A stretch of 64,000 nucleotides of DNA from Tremella fuciformis. Taxonomy: Eukaryota; Basidiomycota; Tremellomycetes; Tremellales; Tremellaceae. Below the pieces are notes generated by a model. The model was not told the origin of the DNA and did no database searches. It saw only the letters and a program-made list of their open reading frames with translations. The first letter of the stretch is position 1. Each line of letters starts with the position of its first letter. Positions 10,921 to 24,275 of this stretch are shown here, in pieces. Location: positions 806,001-870,000 of the forward strand of contig CP136494.1 in NCBI GenBank assembly GCA_032768795.1. The letters are read 5' to 3'. A program made the position numbers and the translations under genes.

Positions 10921-12507
10921 TCACGGTCGCCTGCGGCGGTTGTTGAGTGCGTTGGAAGACAGTGTCAGTCGGGCCGCATCTGCAAAGAGGTCTTCGGCGC
11001 GCGTGGGCTGATTGGGCAGACTTCCCAGGAACTGGGAGGCGAGAGGCGCGAGGCCAGCACGGGCGGGAGCAGGAGCGGCCGCGCCGCCGGAGTGGTGTTC
11101 GTCGCTGGGCGTGCCCGAGTCGGGCCCAGAAAGGGACGGAGTGGCGAGGCCGAGCGGGGGCGTGATGATGGAGGACGAGGACGAGACGGACGATCGGCGC
11201 GGGGAGGCCGTCGTGCTGCGCGTGCGTCAGTACACGGCGCCCGAGAGACACGACGAGACTCACGGATCGGTCGGGCCCCAGATGTCCTCTACGGATCCGA
11301 GCGAGTGCGAGTGGGATCGGGTTTCCGAGCGCTGCCACCCGAGCTTGATCATGGCCAGCTGGTCCCCGCGCTGGGCTGCGAGCTGCCACGACCGGCGCTC
11401 CATGGGGTCGGGGGGTTCCGAGGCGGGCGAGCGCTCGGCGTCTGCCCACAGGCCATCCGAGGTGGCGTGGGAGTTTCCCGACGAGTACGAGCGCGAGGCG
11501 CCGAGGGGCCGCTTGGCAGATGTGAACGAGCCGTGCGGCGCGAGGACGCCGCCGGAGACGTTGCGCACGCGGGGGCTGCGCGTGCCGGACCCGGCTGCCG
11601 ACGAGGCGGAGCCGAGCTCTGACGGCGCGTATGGCGTGGCGTGGGGGTGTGTGGGCTGGGCAGGGGGGCGGGAGGGGGCAGAGTCAAAGTACCCGATGTG
11701 GTCGTTGATGAAAGGAGAGCGGGCGGCGGTATCGTCGACCGCGTCAGTCGCGGCGCCGGCGCCTGCACCCAAGGCAGCGCGCAGGTTGCCGTCCGAGATA
11801 GAGGAGGGGAAGGGCGAGCCCGAGCCGGGCGCACGGGCGCGCGGGACATGATAGACGTGCGGGTCAAAGTACGACGTGGCCTGCGCCATGAGTTCGCTGA
11901 TTCCCAATGGGGGACTGAGGATGTGGGCGTGGGCCTGTTCGGGGGACTGGGCGGGACTCTGCGACTGGAACTGGGGCAGGAACTGGAGATGCGGGCGGGA
12001 CGGCGAGGTGTGGCTGCGCAAGTGCGGTGGCCGCTGGTTTCGCGAGAACGTCCCGGGCTGCTGGAGAGGAGACACCTCGTCGCGCCTCTCGGCCTCGATC
12101 AGCGCCGACGTGAGCGCTTCGAGCTGCTGGAGGTCGTACTCGCGCTGGGCGGCCTTGGCAGGACTCACGCTCGGCCGCCGCACCGGCACCGCCGGCTGGG
12201 CGGCCGTAGCAGGCATGTCGAGCGGCGACTCGGGCTGCAAGACCTCGGTGGACAACTCGAGCTTTGGCAGGGCAGCGAGGATCGGGTCCGTCAGTACGAG
12301 CGGCGAGTGGGTGTGGAACCAGGCGGTGGGAAGACCGGGGACGATAGCATGATCGGGCCCGTGTGCGGCGCGCTTGAGGGGTATTTGAAGGAGCGCAGCA
12401 GGCGAGGGTGCGTCGCTGTCACAGTCAAGTCTCGCCTCCTGAGAGGTGTGACCGTGACTGCTCCGTGTGTCCCCTGGCTGTGCGATCCCAGTATCAGTCC
12501 CAGACAT
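10921..12507 (-). CDS. Ser/Pro-rich protein of unknown function
   Basis: Long low-complexity frame, unrecognised. One intron (11263-11216; GTGAGT/GCGCAG) joins DIWGPTDP to a Ser-rich tail ending RRRRP, stop at 10921. The ATG at 12507 (MSGTDTG) is the first in frame. The frame stays open upstream to about 12915 without an ATG, so an upstream exon is possible. Features: runs of Ser, Pro and Gln, a segment AAQREYDLQQLEALTSALIE that may form a helix or coiled coil, and MERRSWQLAAQRGDQLAMIK, faintly like a Sel1-type helix pair. Likely disordered and possibly regulatory. The opposite strand is also open over long stretches because of high GC; I reject that reading because splice signals and the Ser/Pro bias favour the minus strand. 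Confidence 0.6.
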
Positions 12508-13402
12508 GCGTCGTGCGTGTTCGTGACCGCTCTGGCCCGCTTGATCGGCGGGGTCGGTCTGGCCAGGCTGCTCGTCGATGTGGTGCGCGCGGAGGAGATC
12601 GGTCGAGCGCCGACGGCGCCTCTGCTCACTTTCGGTCTCTGTCAAGCATGGCGAGTCCACGGCTGCGGGTGGGTCGAGCGGCAATATGGTCGGCGCGTTC
12701 CCTTGGGTCGATGCGGACGTCGCGAGAGCCGTGCGGGACACGGTAGTGAATCTGTGGGACGCCTCGAAATGAGCCGCCACTGGGTCTCTGGTCTTGAGTT
12801 TCTGAAAGAAATGAGCGATCCGGTGCAGAGGGTATAAGATCGTGCGGCAGCCGCTTGATTGACGTTTTGTCGTGTTGCTTGATAATGTCTCGGGATTGCA
12901 AGACACTGTAGACAAAGATATATATGTATGTACAAGATGTCAAGAGACAGGATGGGAAAAAAAGTATAACGGCCCCCGGTATGGATGGTCAGTCACCACC
13001 TCCGATGTTAAGCCTCGGCAAGTCATCGCTGGTATCAAACCTTTTACGTTATTTCTTCGGCACGCGTTGACCAACTGAGCAGATCTCGCAGCCACTGAAA
13101 AGCTATTGAATCATGCTTGGCATGACCAACCGACCCTCTTTTGATGCCCTCCAGTTGGTCAGTATTTGGACATGTAGCACGACAGTAATCTCCCTCTTCC
13201 TCCCTCGCCGGACTCGTATGCGTTGACCAAACTGCATTGCCTGCTATTTGATATAAGTTGAGGAGAAAAGAGAGAGGTTCGGAAACAGGTCTAAGGTGGG
13301 AGAGGATGAAGAAGTGAGGCCAACATGATATCGGCATTCCGTGTCGAGTCGTGGGGGGGCGCCGCAAAGGATCATGATGTCGGTAAGAGTCGTGATGGCA
13401 AT
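12508..13402. other. Upstream open frame and intergenic DNA
   Basis: Positions 12508-12915 continue the Ser-rich frame without a start codon and probably hold its 5' leader or an undetected exon. Positions 12916-13402 should hold its promoter and the 3' UTR of ARF1. Nothing else recognised. Confidence 0.4.
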
Positions 13403-14752
<1,350 letters not shown>

Positions 14753-15653
14753 ATGTCCGAGGTGAGACCGCTGTCGATCTGTTCTCTGGCATGGCTGACG
14801 CTTTGCAGACGACACCACTCAACCACGACGCCTCCAGGAGCTCCGGCCTAAGGCGGGGCCTTGATCAGATATCCGAGGCGTTCTTCCAACCGTGAGCACA
14901 CGACTTGCCTTCCAATGAATCATTCGTGCTGAGCTGCAGCTTCTCTTCTGGCGCACTCTCACTCCTGCCCCGCAGAGGTGAGGGCATGCGGGCCAAGAGC
15001 AAACGTGCCGACCGCATCCCCGATGACCCGAGCCGACCTCGAGTGGCCGACTACCACTCGATCAACGACCCGACCATGAGCATCCGCGTCCCAAGTACGT
15101 CAGCTTTGGATCTCCCGGGGGCCTTGAGCTGATGCAACCCAGAGAAGGTCTCCACGCCCGTCAAGGTTGAGGCCAAAGTCTGGTTCGCCAACGAGCGGAC
15201 ATTCATTGCCTATCTCTCCATGGGCCTGCTCTTGTCTACCATCGCTTCCGGCCTCTTGTTCGGTGCCCGCGACTCGCCTGCGCGGTGGTTTGCCCTTGCT
15301 TACGCTCTGATGTAAGCTCCGTATTTCACAAGGCGTTACCGGGGACTGACACGGGTAGTTCTGCGGGAGTGCTGATTTACGGCTGGGCCATCTTCCAGAA
15401 ACGGCTTACGATGATTTCGGCCCGCGACTCGCGAAGCTTCGGTCAGCTTCCCTGTGATCTTGAACGAGATCTCGCTCATCATGCAGACTTGCTGGTTGGA
15501 CCCATCGTCATCTGCGTGGCACTCTTCGTGGCCATCCTGGCCAACTTCATATTCAGGATCTCCGAAGCACGCCGAGAGCTGGATGTGAACCCATTGTCCC
15601 TCAGACTGGCATGGGAGGTCGCCGGCGCCAAGAGCTCTTGGATCAGGAGATAA
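14753..15653 (+). CDS. VTC1-like vacuolar transporter chaperone / DUF202 membrane protein
   Basis: Small three-helix membrane protein. Exons begin 14753-14761 (ATG TCC GAG only), 14809-14891 and 14976 onwards, then a K|K junction near 15092-15143. Further introns lie near 15312-15358 and 15441-15485. Motifs: TPVKVEAKVWFANERTFIAY, matching the VTC1 signature (RVEPKVFFANERTF), then three hydrophobic helices (LLLSTIASGLLF, WFALAYALISAGVLIYGWAI, VGPIVICVALFVAILANFIF). In yeast, Vtc1 is part of the polyphosphate polymerase complex of the vacuole. The N-terminal region of about 70 residues and the Lys/Arg-rich tail are longer than in yeast Vtc1, so this could be a VTC1 paralogue rather than the orthologue. 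Confidence 0.8.
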
Positions 15654-15967
15654 GCCGAGGATTGTGGAAGGCCTTCGATTTCATACCGATCCATACCAAT
15701 TTATAGCATTAGCAAAGTTTATTAGGGGCGGGGTGACCGCCTCGTTATGAAGTGACTTCGATTAGCTTCCCGCTTCCGGCCTTACCTCTGACCGACGGCA
15801 CACCCGCGGATGACTCCAACTCTCCATCTCACCATCTCGACCCTATCGCCTTTCAATACCCACCTTGCTTGGTTGGATCTTGTGCGCCGAGGATATCGGT
15901 CGCCAGGCCCTCGCTCGCATCGGTCTCCTGTTAAGTGGCCCGTCGGCACCCCTCGAGTCGTCCCACC
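15654..15967 (+). promoter_or_regulatory. Intergenic region upstream of the BOI-type gene
   Basis: 314 bp between tandem genes. Pyrimidine-rich from about 15765 to 15905 (TTCCGGCCTTACCTC, CCATCTCACCATCTCGACCC). Nothing else seen. Confidence 0.35.
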
Positions 15968-18860
15968 ATGCTGAGCGTCCGGGCATTACACACATTCGTG
16001 GCTGAACATGGGGACGAGCTGGACTTTGAGGCGGGCGACCTCATCGAGGTGTTGGAGAAGGACGAGGCGTTCGGCGATGGCTGGTGGAGGGTACGTCTTC
16101 CCTCTCAGCACTCCCTCCCGCACGCTGACTGCCTGTAGGGCAAGAACGGTCGAGGCGAGGAGGGCCTCTTCCCGGCGACCTACGTCTCCCAAGATCCCAT
16201 ACACCCGAACGGCGACGGCAACGGCGACACGGCGCCAGACGACACATCGGCAGCACCTCCCAGTACGAACGGCGTACACGTACACGATGAGGATGTCCCC
16301 GCGGCACCAGCGGCGAAGAGCGCTTCTGCCTTCGACCGACCAGAGTCGCCCAAGGGCGGCACGGGTGCCAGCGCCGCCGAGGCAATGATGGACAGCACAG
16401 CGGCTGCGATAGGCGCTGCCGCCACGGGAGTGGGCAACGTCATGGGCAAAGCCATTGGCGAGGTGCAGAACGCCATCGAGTCCATTGCGCGACCGGACAG
16501 CGACGAGGAGGAGGAGCTGGGGATCGGGCAGGGCGCCCGTGCTCGCCTGGCGGAACAGGCCAAACTTGCCAATGAGCACAGGGACCGTCAGCGCGTCAGC
16601 GGCGGCGTCACGGGGCTGGTATATTCGGACGAGAGCGAGGACGAGGACGAAGGTAGGGAGGCTCATCACGGTGTTGGCGCGCCCAATGGCATTGCCCAGG
16701 CGTTGGACCACGAGCCCCAGGAGGGTGTCAAGCCGGCCGAAGGGCTGCTCGCCGGCGGCAATGCCAAGAGCCGGTCGTCATCCGCAAGCTCCCGACCCGC
16801 GGAGAATGCTCTCCAGCCAGCGTTGTCTCTTCCCGCGACACCGCAGATCGGGAAGACGTCAGGGGGGCTCTCTGCCCAGCCGGCCAGTGCTTGGTCGATC
16901 GACGAGGTGGTGGCCTGGGCGCAGGCTAAGGGCTTCGACGCCAGTATCTGTGATAAGTTTAGAGGTCAGTCGTTGCATCCTGTTGAAAGCCGCTACTGAC
17001 AAAGGCAGAACACGAGATCACTGGTGATCTCCTGCTCGAGCTGGATGCCAACCTATTGAAGGAGCTGGATATCCCTCAGTTCGGCAAGCGACTTCGTATA
17101 GCTCAAGCTATTGCCGAACTCAGGCGGCCTTCTTCCTCAGCATCAGCGTCATCGCACCAGCTGTCCCCCGGGATCCCTCTTCCCACCGCTTCGAGCAATG
17201 TATCCGCCCGTGGCATGAGCGCACCCCCGTCTGCTGTCGTCGCGTCGTCTCTTTCACAGACTCCACCGCCTGGATCTAATCCGGACGACCCGTATGCCGC
17301 CTGGGGCCATGGACGCAAAGTCAGCACCACCCCGTCCACCATGCCCGCGCCCATGGAGCCAATCAATGAAGGCCCCTCGACCGCGCCGACCACACGGTCC
17401 TCATTACCCGCCTCGACGACCATGACCACCACGGCAGCCAGCAGTGTGCCCGCGAGTCCTGTAACACCAAACTCTACCATCACCAAGCGAGAATCCACCG
17501 GATCGATGGGGCACAAGAAGGGCAAGCCTAGCGTGGACAAGCAAGATAGGCTCAGCTTCTTTGGAAGAAGTAGGAAGCCTGCTCCCGCGTGAGTCCTGCT
17601 GCCCGATCTCGAGAGGTACAGCTGATCCTGCAGGGCTATGTCCCCCGGTTCAGAGCAGCGGACAACCTCCCGTCTGGGCTTTGGCAACGCCAACCGAGTC
17701 CACCAGATGCAGCCCGCTACGCCTGAGCAGCAACGCAAGGCATCCGGCGCGACCGGGAATGCCGCGGCTCTCAAGCAGATTGGCACACCGGATCACTCGG
17801 GCTACATGAAGAAGAAGGGCGAGACGTATGGTTGGAAGACGAGATTCTTTGCGCTCAAGGGCGCCGATCTGTATTACATGAAGAGCGAGACGGTGAGTCC
17901 TGAGCAAGGGTTCATGGTTGACGAGCAGGAGGACCGCATCAAAGGCCACATTGATCTGCGCGGACACCGCGTGATCGTCGACGAGAACACCAACCCGGGC
18001 TCGTACGGCTTCAGACTGATCGGTGGTGACAAGCCTCACTTCTTCTCCTCATCCGAACAAATGGCCATCCGTGAATGGATGAAAGCCTTGATGAAGGCCA
18101 CCATTGCCCGCGACTATTCCGTACCCGTCACCTCGTCGTGCAATATTCCGACCATCCCGTTAGCCGAAGCACAAGCGCTCAGCCCCCGCCCGCCGTCACC
18201 TGCGACTCGCGATGCCACTCAACGAGCGACCCGTCGCGAGAATGTCACCCAGCTCACGCCGCACGACGCAAGCGTGCTCATGTCGCTGGATACGAGCTCG
18301 GGGCAGAGACGTCGGGCCAGCCAGAATTTGACCACGGTCCCCTCGCGACCGACGCGGGACATGCGCCGTGCATCCGGCGACATGCGGCGGTCCTCCAACA
18401 GCGTCGCCCGGCCGCTTACTGTGAGCTTTCCTCTCGGCCACGCTCGCCGAGGTCTGGCCAAGCTGGTGCTGACGCCCAGGTAACATCCACCTTCCCCGCC
18501 AACGAGGAAAAGCACACCGAGCTCGTGCAGTGGGTGAACGACCGGTTACCCCCACCGTACCCCCGCGCCCGCTCCATTCCCGAATCCTTCACCTCGGGCG
18601 AGGTCATCTTCCTCCTTGTACGCGCGATGAGCGGCGTCGAGCCCAACCCGCCCGTCCCAGCCAGCGCGTTCGCCAAAGAATCCGACGGCCAGCCGGGCAT
18701 ACCAGGCCTGTTCGCCATGATGGACATGTTGATCGACAGCGGGGTCGACACGGCCGGAGTCAGCATCAACGATATCCGCTCCGGGGACGCGGGGGCCGTT
18801 GCGCGTCTGATCGAGAGTATTGTAGGGTGGGACTCGGGGCGGCAGGCGGGCGGCGCCTGA
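15968..18860 (+). CDS. BOI1/BOI2-type polarity scaffold: SH3-SAM-PH with a CH-like C-terminal domain
   Basis: Cortical scaffold; in yeast the Boi proteins bind Bem1, Cdc42 and exocyst to promote bud growth. Order: SH3 domain from residue 1 (RALHTFVAEHGDELDFEAGD, DGWWRGKNGRGEEGLFP), acidic linker (SDEEEELG, SDESEDEDEG), SAM domain (WSIDEVVAWAQAKGFD, ITGDLLLELDANLLKELDI), Ser/Thr/Pro linker, PH domain (YMKKKGETYGWKTRFFALKG, GSYGFRLIGG, REWMKALMKA), then a C-terminal globular segment TELVQWVNDRLPPPYPRA... DNIDRSG-like GVSINDIRSGDAGAVARLIE that resembles a calponin-homology fold. Introns near 16091-16138, 16965-17008, 17589-17633, 17893-17928 (36 nt, in frame, inside PH) and 18421-18480. The SH3, SAM and PH calls are secure; the CH call is inference. 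Confidence 0.9.
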
Positions 18861-19186
18861 CTGGGGCCGACAGCGTCGGCTTGATGTGGGACGGGGGACG
18901 GGCGCGCGTGTCCAGCTGGTATTCATCCTTTCTTTAATGCGTGGAATGCATCTTCTATCAATGGTCGACGGGCGTCGTCAAAACTTGCATGAGCATGTTC
19001 GTCAAGACGGGGCGGGGCACAGCGACGAAAACAAGAGGCAAAGAGGCAAAGATGAAATGTGACGATGGTCAACTGGATACAAAACAGGCGGTCGGTCGTC
19101 AGAAGCTGAGAGCTGAGGTCCGAATCTTTTCCCAAGAAGAAATACAACGATTGTCCTTTTCCATTTCCGGCCCTTCCTATGCTCCT
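18861..19186. terminator. Convergent 3' region, BOI-type gene / RhoGAP gene
   Basis: 326 bp between two stop codons; both 3' UTRs and poly(A) sites must lie here. No coding signal or repeat found. Confidence 0.35.
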
Positions 19187-21167
19187 CTACGGCGCCTCCT
19201 TTGTGCGCGGGAGCTTGGCGGCCCAGTTGGCCACGCGCCTGGACGAGTTGGTCGGCAGGGTCCTGCGGCGGCCCAGCGTCGAGGTCGAGTTGGACGGATG
19301 CGCATGGGGTCTGCTGTCGGGGGGATTGTGCGCGTGGGCCGGCTTGGACTTTGACTTGGCGCGCGCCATGAGGGCGGCACGATTCCGGACAAAGTCGCTC
19401 GTGCGCACTTCGTACCCTTCGGGCGGGGCGTCTTCGTCCGAGTCGGAGGGATCCATGGCTTCTCGCGCTGCTGCCGCAGAGGCGGAGGCGGAGGCGCTGG
19501 CGCTGGGGCGCGAAGTGAGCGTGGGCCGGGGCTGCGACTGAGGCGGGGGTGGGGGCGGTACCATGCTGAGGTTGGCGTGGAGGGAGGGCATAGGTGGGGA
19601 CATGGGCGGGGACGGGAGCGACGGGGGCGAGGTCGGACGGCCGGGACCTTCAACGACATAGTACCCGCCGTCTGGAGCCTCGTCATCCGACTCGGATGGC
19701 AGCATGAAGTCGCTGTCGGCCTTGACGAGCGCTGGCGGCGGAGGCGGGAGGGGGGACGCGGCCGGTGACGTGGCGGGGGGTGAGACGGGCAGGTCCGTCT
19801 GAGGCTGGGAGTCGCGTTTCTTCTTCTTCTTCGGCTTCTGAAACTCAGCTGTGTCGGCACATGATTGGGGGAGCTGACGAGGTGCATGCCCACGAGGAAG
19901 CTGTCCTGATGGTCGATGAGGAACTCGATCACATGCTGTGAGATGGTGTGCTCGCGCAAGCGCATCTGATGTCCTGGGTGAGAGAGGATGCCAGGTTGGA
20001 AGATCAGTGCGAGATCTGCAATGAGCTGGGGTCGGGCAACGTGTGATGAGCGCTCACTCGCCGACGTCATCAGATTTGTGTCGGACTTTTTGGCGAATAC
20101 GCTGAGCAGGTCCAATACATATAGCAGGAGAAACTGGTTGGCGGCTGGCAGAGCACGGATGAGGGATTTGTACTCTGCGATGGCCTGGTCGGGAGGGACC
20201 TCTCGCGCCGCAATGTCTCTGAACTGCCCCGTCAGCCGACTGCTCCACCTCTGCTTCGCCGCAGAACCCACATCGTAGTAGAAATCATTCGGGATGATGG
20301 ATTCCTGCATGTCAGCTCAGCTCGAGTTCCTTACAACAGCATACCGGCATCTGCGTCAAGAACCTATCGTTAGCTCTCACTCATCACTCTCAACCGTCTC
20401 CGGACTCACCGTCGGAAGATGGTGGCCACGTCGTGCGGGGTATACGGCAGCACCTTCCAGTCCATATTCTTGCCATACTGCCGGTCAGCCTTGTCCGCCC
20501 AAGGGGGCCCAGACAGGATCGACCTTCGGACCGGTATCAAAGATCTCCTGCAGGTCGCGCATACGCTTGGCCGAGCCGGAGATGCGAAAGACGCCCTCGA
20601 CCTCGGTGGCGTTATCTTTGAGGTACAGCCCACACTTGGCCACGACTATCGGGATGACGCTCGGGGGTCAGCGCCCCGCCCGCCTCCTGTCAGCCCGGAC
20701 CTACCCCCAGACGTATAGACTGCCGTCCTGGCCGGCTGTGGAGATCTGCACAGCGGCGTACTGGATCGACTCGGACAGAGGCACGCCGAACACGCCCCGA
20801 TCGGCTGTGGATCAGCTCTACTCTCTGATACTGATGCGAGAGGAGGGGGAAGAAGGAGAGACGTACAGATCCGGCGCGTCTGTCCGCCGCCGCCTGTCCC
20901 GGCCCCCGCGCCGGCACTGGCACTGCCGCTACGCTCCCGGAAGCCCTTCCACCACGTCTTGAGCCCCTGGGCGCGCTCGCGATCAGAGTCGTTCGACTTG
21001 ATCTTGGTGATGGGTGCCGAGCCCGAGCTGTAGCCGTGATTCTGAGCATGGGGGTGCGAGTCGAGGTAGTCGGGCGAGGCATCGTAGTCGCCCGAAGTAT
21101 AGTTGGCCGCGGAAGGGTAGGCGACGCGACCTTGAGCGGGCGAAGGGGGCGGGCGAGCCGACACCAT
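19187..21167 (-). CDS. RhoGAP protein of the SAC7/BAG7 type
   Basis: GTPase-activating protein for Rho1-type GTPases. Start [12 protein letters not shown] at 21167; splicing gives [74 protein letters not shown] (Arg finger in the FRISGS loop), [39 protein letters not shown]. This arrangement (GVPLxESIxYAxVQIS before the GAP core) is typical of Sac7/Bag7. After the GAP domain comes a Lys-rich [10 protein letters not shown] segment, then a Pro/Ser tail with two similar acidic motifs (see findings). Stop 19187. Rho1 and RhoGDI genes lie about 11 kb away. In yeast Sac7 is a Rho1 GAP, so Rho1 here is the likely target (inference). Confidence 0.9.
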
Positions 21168-21499
21168 GCTGAAGCGGAGGCAAGGTGATGGCCGGGCAAC
21201 GAGAGGACTGGGAAGATGTAAGTAGGTGGGTGGTGGTGGTGGTGGCCATGCGTCATTCAGAGAGAGGGGGCCGTCGAATAAAAGGGTGCTAAGCGGGGCC
21301 AGGCCCCAGGCGCCCAGGCTCCAAGTGGCAAAAAGCGGCCATCTCCGCCAACGGGTACCAAAGGCACTTGAGTGGCATCCCCTACGAGTAACCTAGGATA
21401 TCTCTCTATGTGATCCAACCAGACCAATCCAATGCGATCTACCAAGGGAAAGAGTAAGTGGTATGGGATGCACAAGGTGCGCACTTCCGAATATGCAAT
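21168..21499 (-). promoter_or_regulatory. Intergenic region RhoGAP promoter / UXS1 3' UTR
   Basis: 332 bp. Contains a CCA/CAC-rich minus-strand tract just upstream of the RhoGAP start (21225-21250 reads GGTGGGTGGTGGTGGTGGTGG on plus). No gene recognised. Confidence 0.4.
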
Positions 21500-23104
<1,605 letters not shown>

Positions 23105-23542
23105 GATGCCAGCGAGCGCGTGTCGATGTATAGTAGGTAGGTGTAGTAGAAGAATCACAGAGTCAAAGAAGGACGGAGGAAGATACGAGTGAATCACCTT
23201 TTCAGAAAGGGCGGCGCGCTGACCAGTGGGGAGAGGAAGGAGGGGAAGGGCGCGTGCTGAACGTGGCATTGAACGAATAAGCTCGATAACGGCAACAGCC
23301 GGAAACGGGTGTGGCGGTTGGGGCAAGTGTGGCACTCAACCACACACACCTGTTCCTGGAGACGGGAGGGATCTGCTCGGTTCCCGCCCCTGTGGCCCTG
23401 ATCTACTGCCACGTTCGATATACCCATGACGTGGATATACATTCTCCCCCGGCTCACCGGCAAGCCCAGCCAGGCCAGACGCGACGCGACTGACTCCACT
23501 CGCCTTTGTCTTACTTTGAATACACTCGAAACAGACACAAAG
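23105..23542. promoter_or_regulatory. Divergent intergenic region UXS1/CHZ1-like
   Basis: 438 bp between divergent starts. ORFs in it are not supported by any family motif. No distinct element recognised. Confidence 0.4.
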
Positions 23543-24211
23543 ATGTCAGCAGAGGCAGCTACCGAGCCCAAGGCCGCCGATCCGGCCGCAGAGACCAAGG
23601 CTGCCCCCGTGGAAGAGCCTGCGGCCGGTACAGGCGACAAGCGCAAGGCGGACGACGAGCCGGAAGGCCAGCCCGACACCAAGTGGATCCTCCCCTCAGT
23701 ACTTTCAGTATGATGAATCGCTAACGTGCAGAGCGCAAAAGGACGACGAAGGGCCCGCTGCCGAGACGCCCGCCGAGGAGGTCGAAGCGGCCGAGAGCAA
23801 AGGCAAGGGCAAAGCCAAGTTGACGGAAGAGGAGCAGAAGGCGCTGGAGGAAGAGGCGGACCCGGAAGACGAAGACGATGAGGACGACGATGACCTTGAC
23901 TTGGGCAACTTTGGGAGGGGCCAGAGGAGACGTACACAGCCGGTCAACTATGCTGATGTGATATTACATGTCTCAGGGGGGGAGTGCAAGCTGACGTCAG
24001 CCACAAGCATGGCTCAAGGCTGGCGTGGACCCCGATGCTGAGGATGAGGACGAAGAGGACGACGACGAGGACGCGCGGCCCGAGTCGCCCGATGACGAAG
24101 GTGAGTCTATGGACGAGCATGAGGCTTGGACTCGATCTGATGGCAGATGATGCTGGCGAGCAGGAGGAAGACGATGACGAGGAAGATGACGATGAGGAAG
24201 ACGACGAGTAG
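23543..24211 (+). CDS. Acidic nuclear protein, CHZ1-like histone chaperone candidate
   Basis: About 180 residues, strongly charged. Ala/Glu/Lys-rich N-terminus (KGKGKAKLTEEEQKALEEEA), acidic block DEDDEDDDDLDL, a basic patch GNFGRGQRRRTQPVNYADPQ, then two more Asp/Glu blocks to the end. The pattern acidic stretch + GRRTRxxxVDY-like patch resembles the CHZ motif of Chz1, the H2A.Z-H2B chaperone; the match is short, so the name is tentative. Introns: AA|GTGGAT...GTGCAG near 23688-23732, GAT|GTGATA...GTCAG near 23956-23999, and G|GTGAGT...GGCAG near 24101-24147. Start 23543, stop 24211, only 64 bp from the VPS52 stop on the opposite strand. Confidence 0.7.
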
Positions 24212-24275
24212 GGGCGATCAGAACGGAGCAGCCTTTCAAAATGTCCGGGATTGTGTGCATACGATATGCCAATGC

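Noticed and set aside
10813..11851. Long plus-strand ORFs over the Ser/Pro-rich gene
   Set aside because: Gly/Arg/Glu-rich shadow frames of a GC-rich coding strand; the minus strand has the splice junction and a coherent stop.
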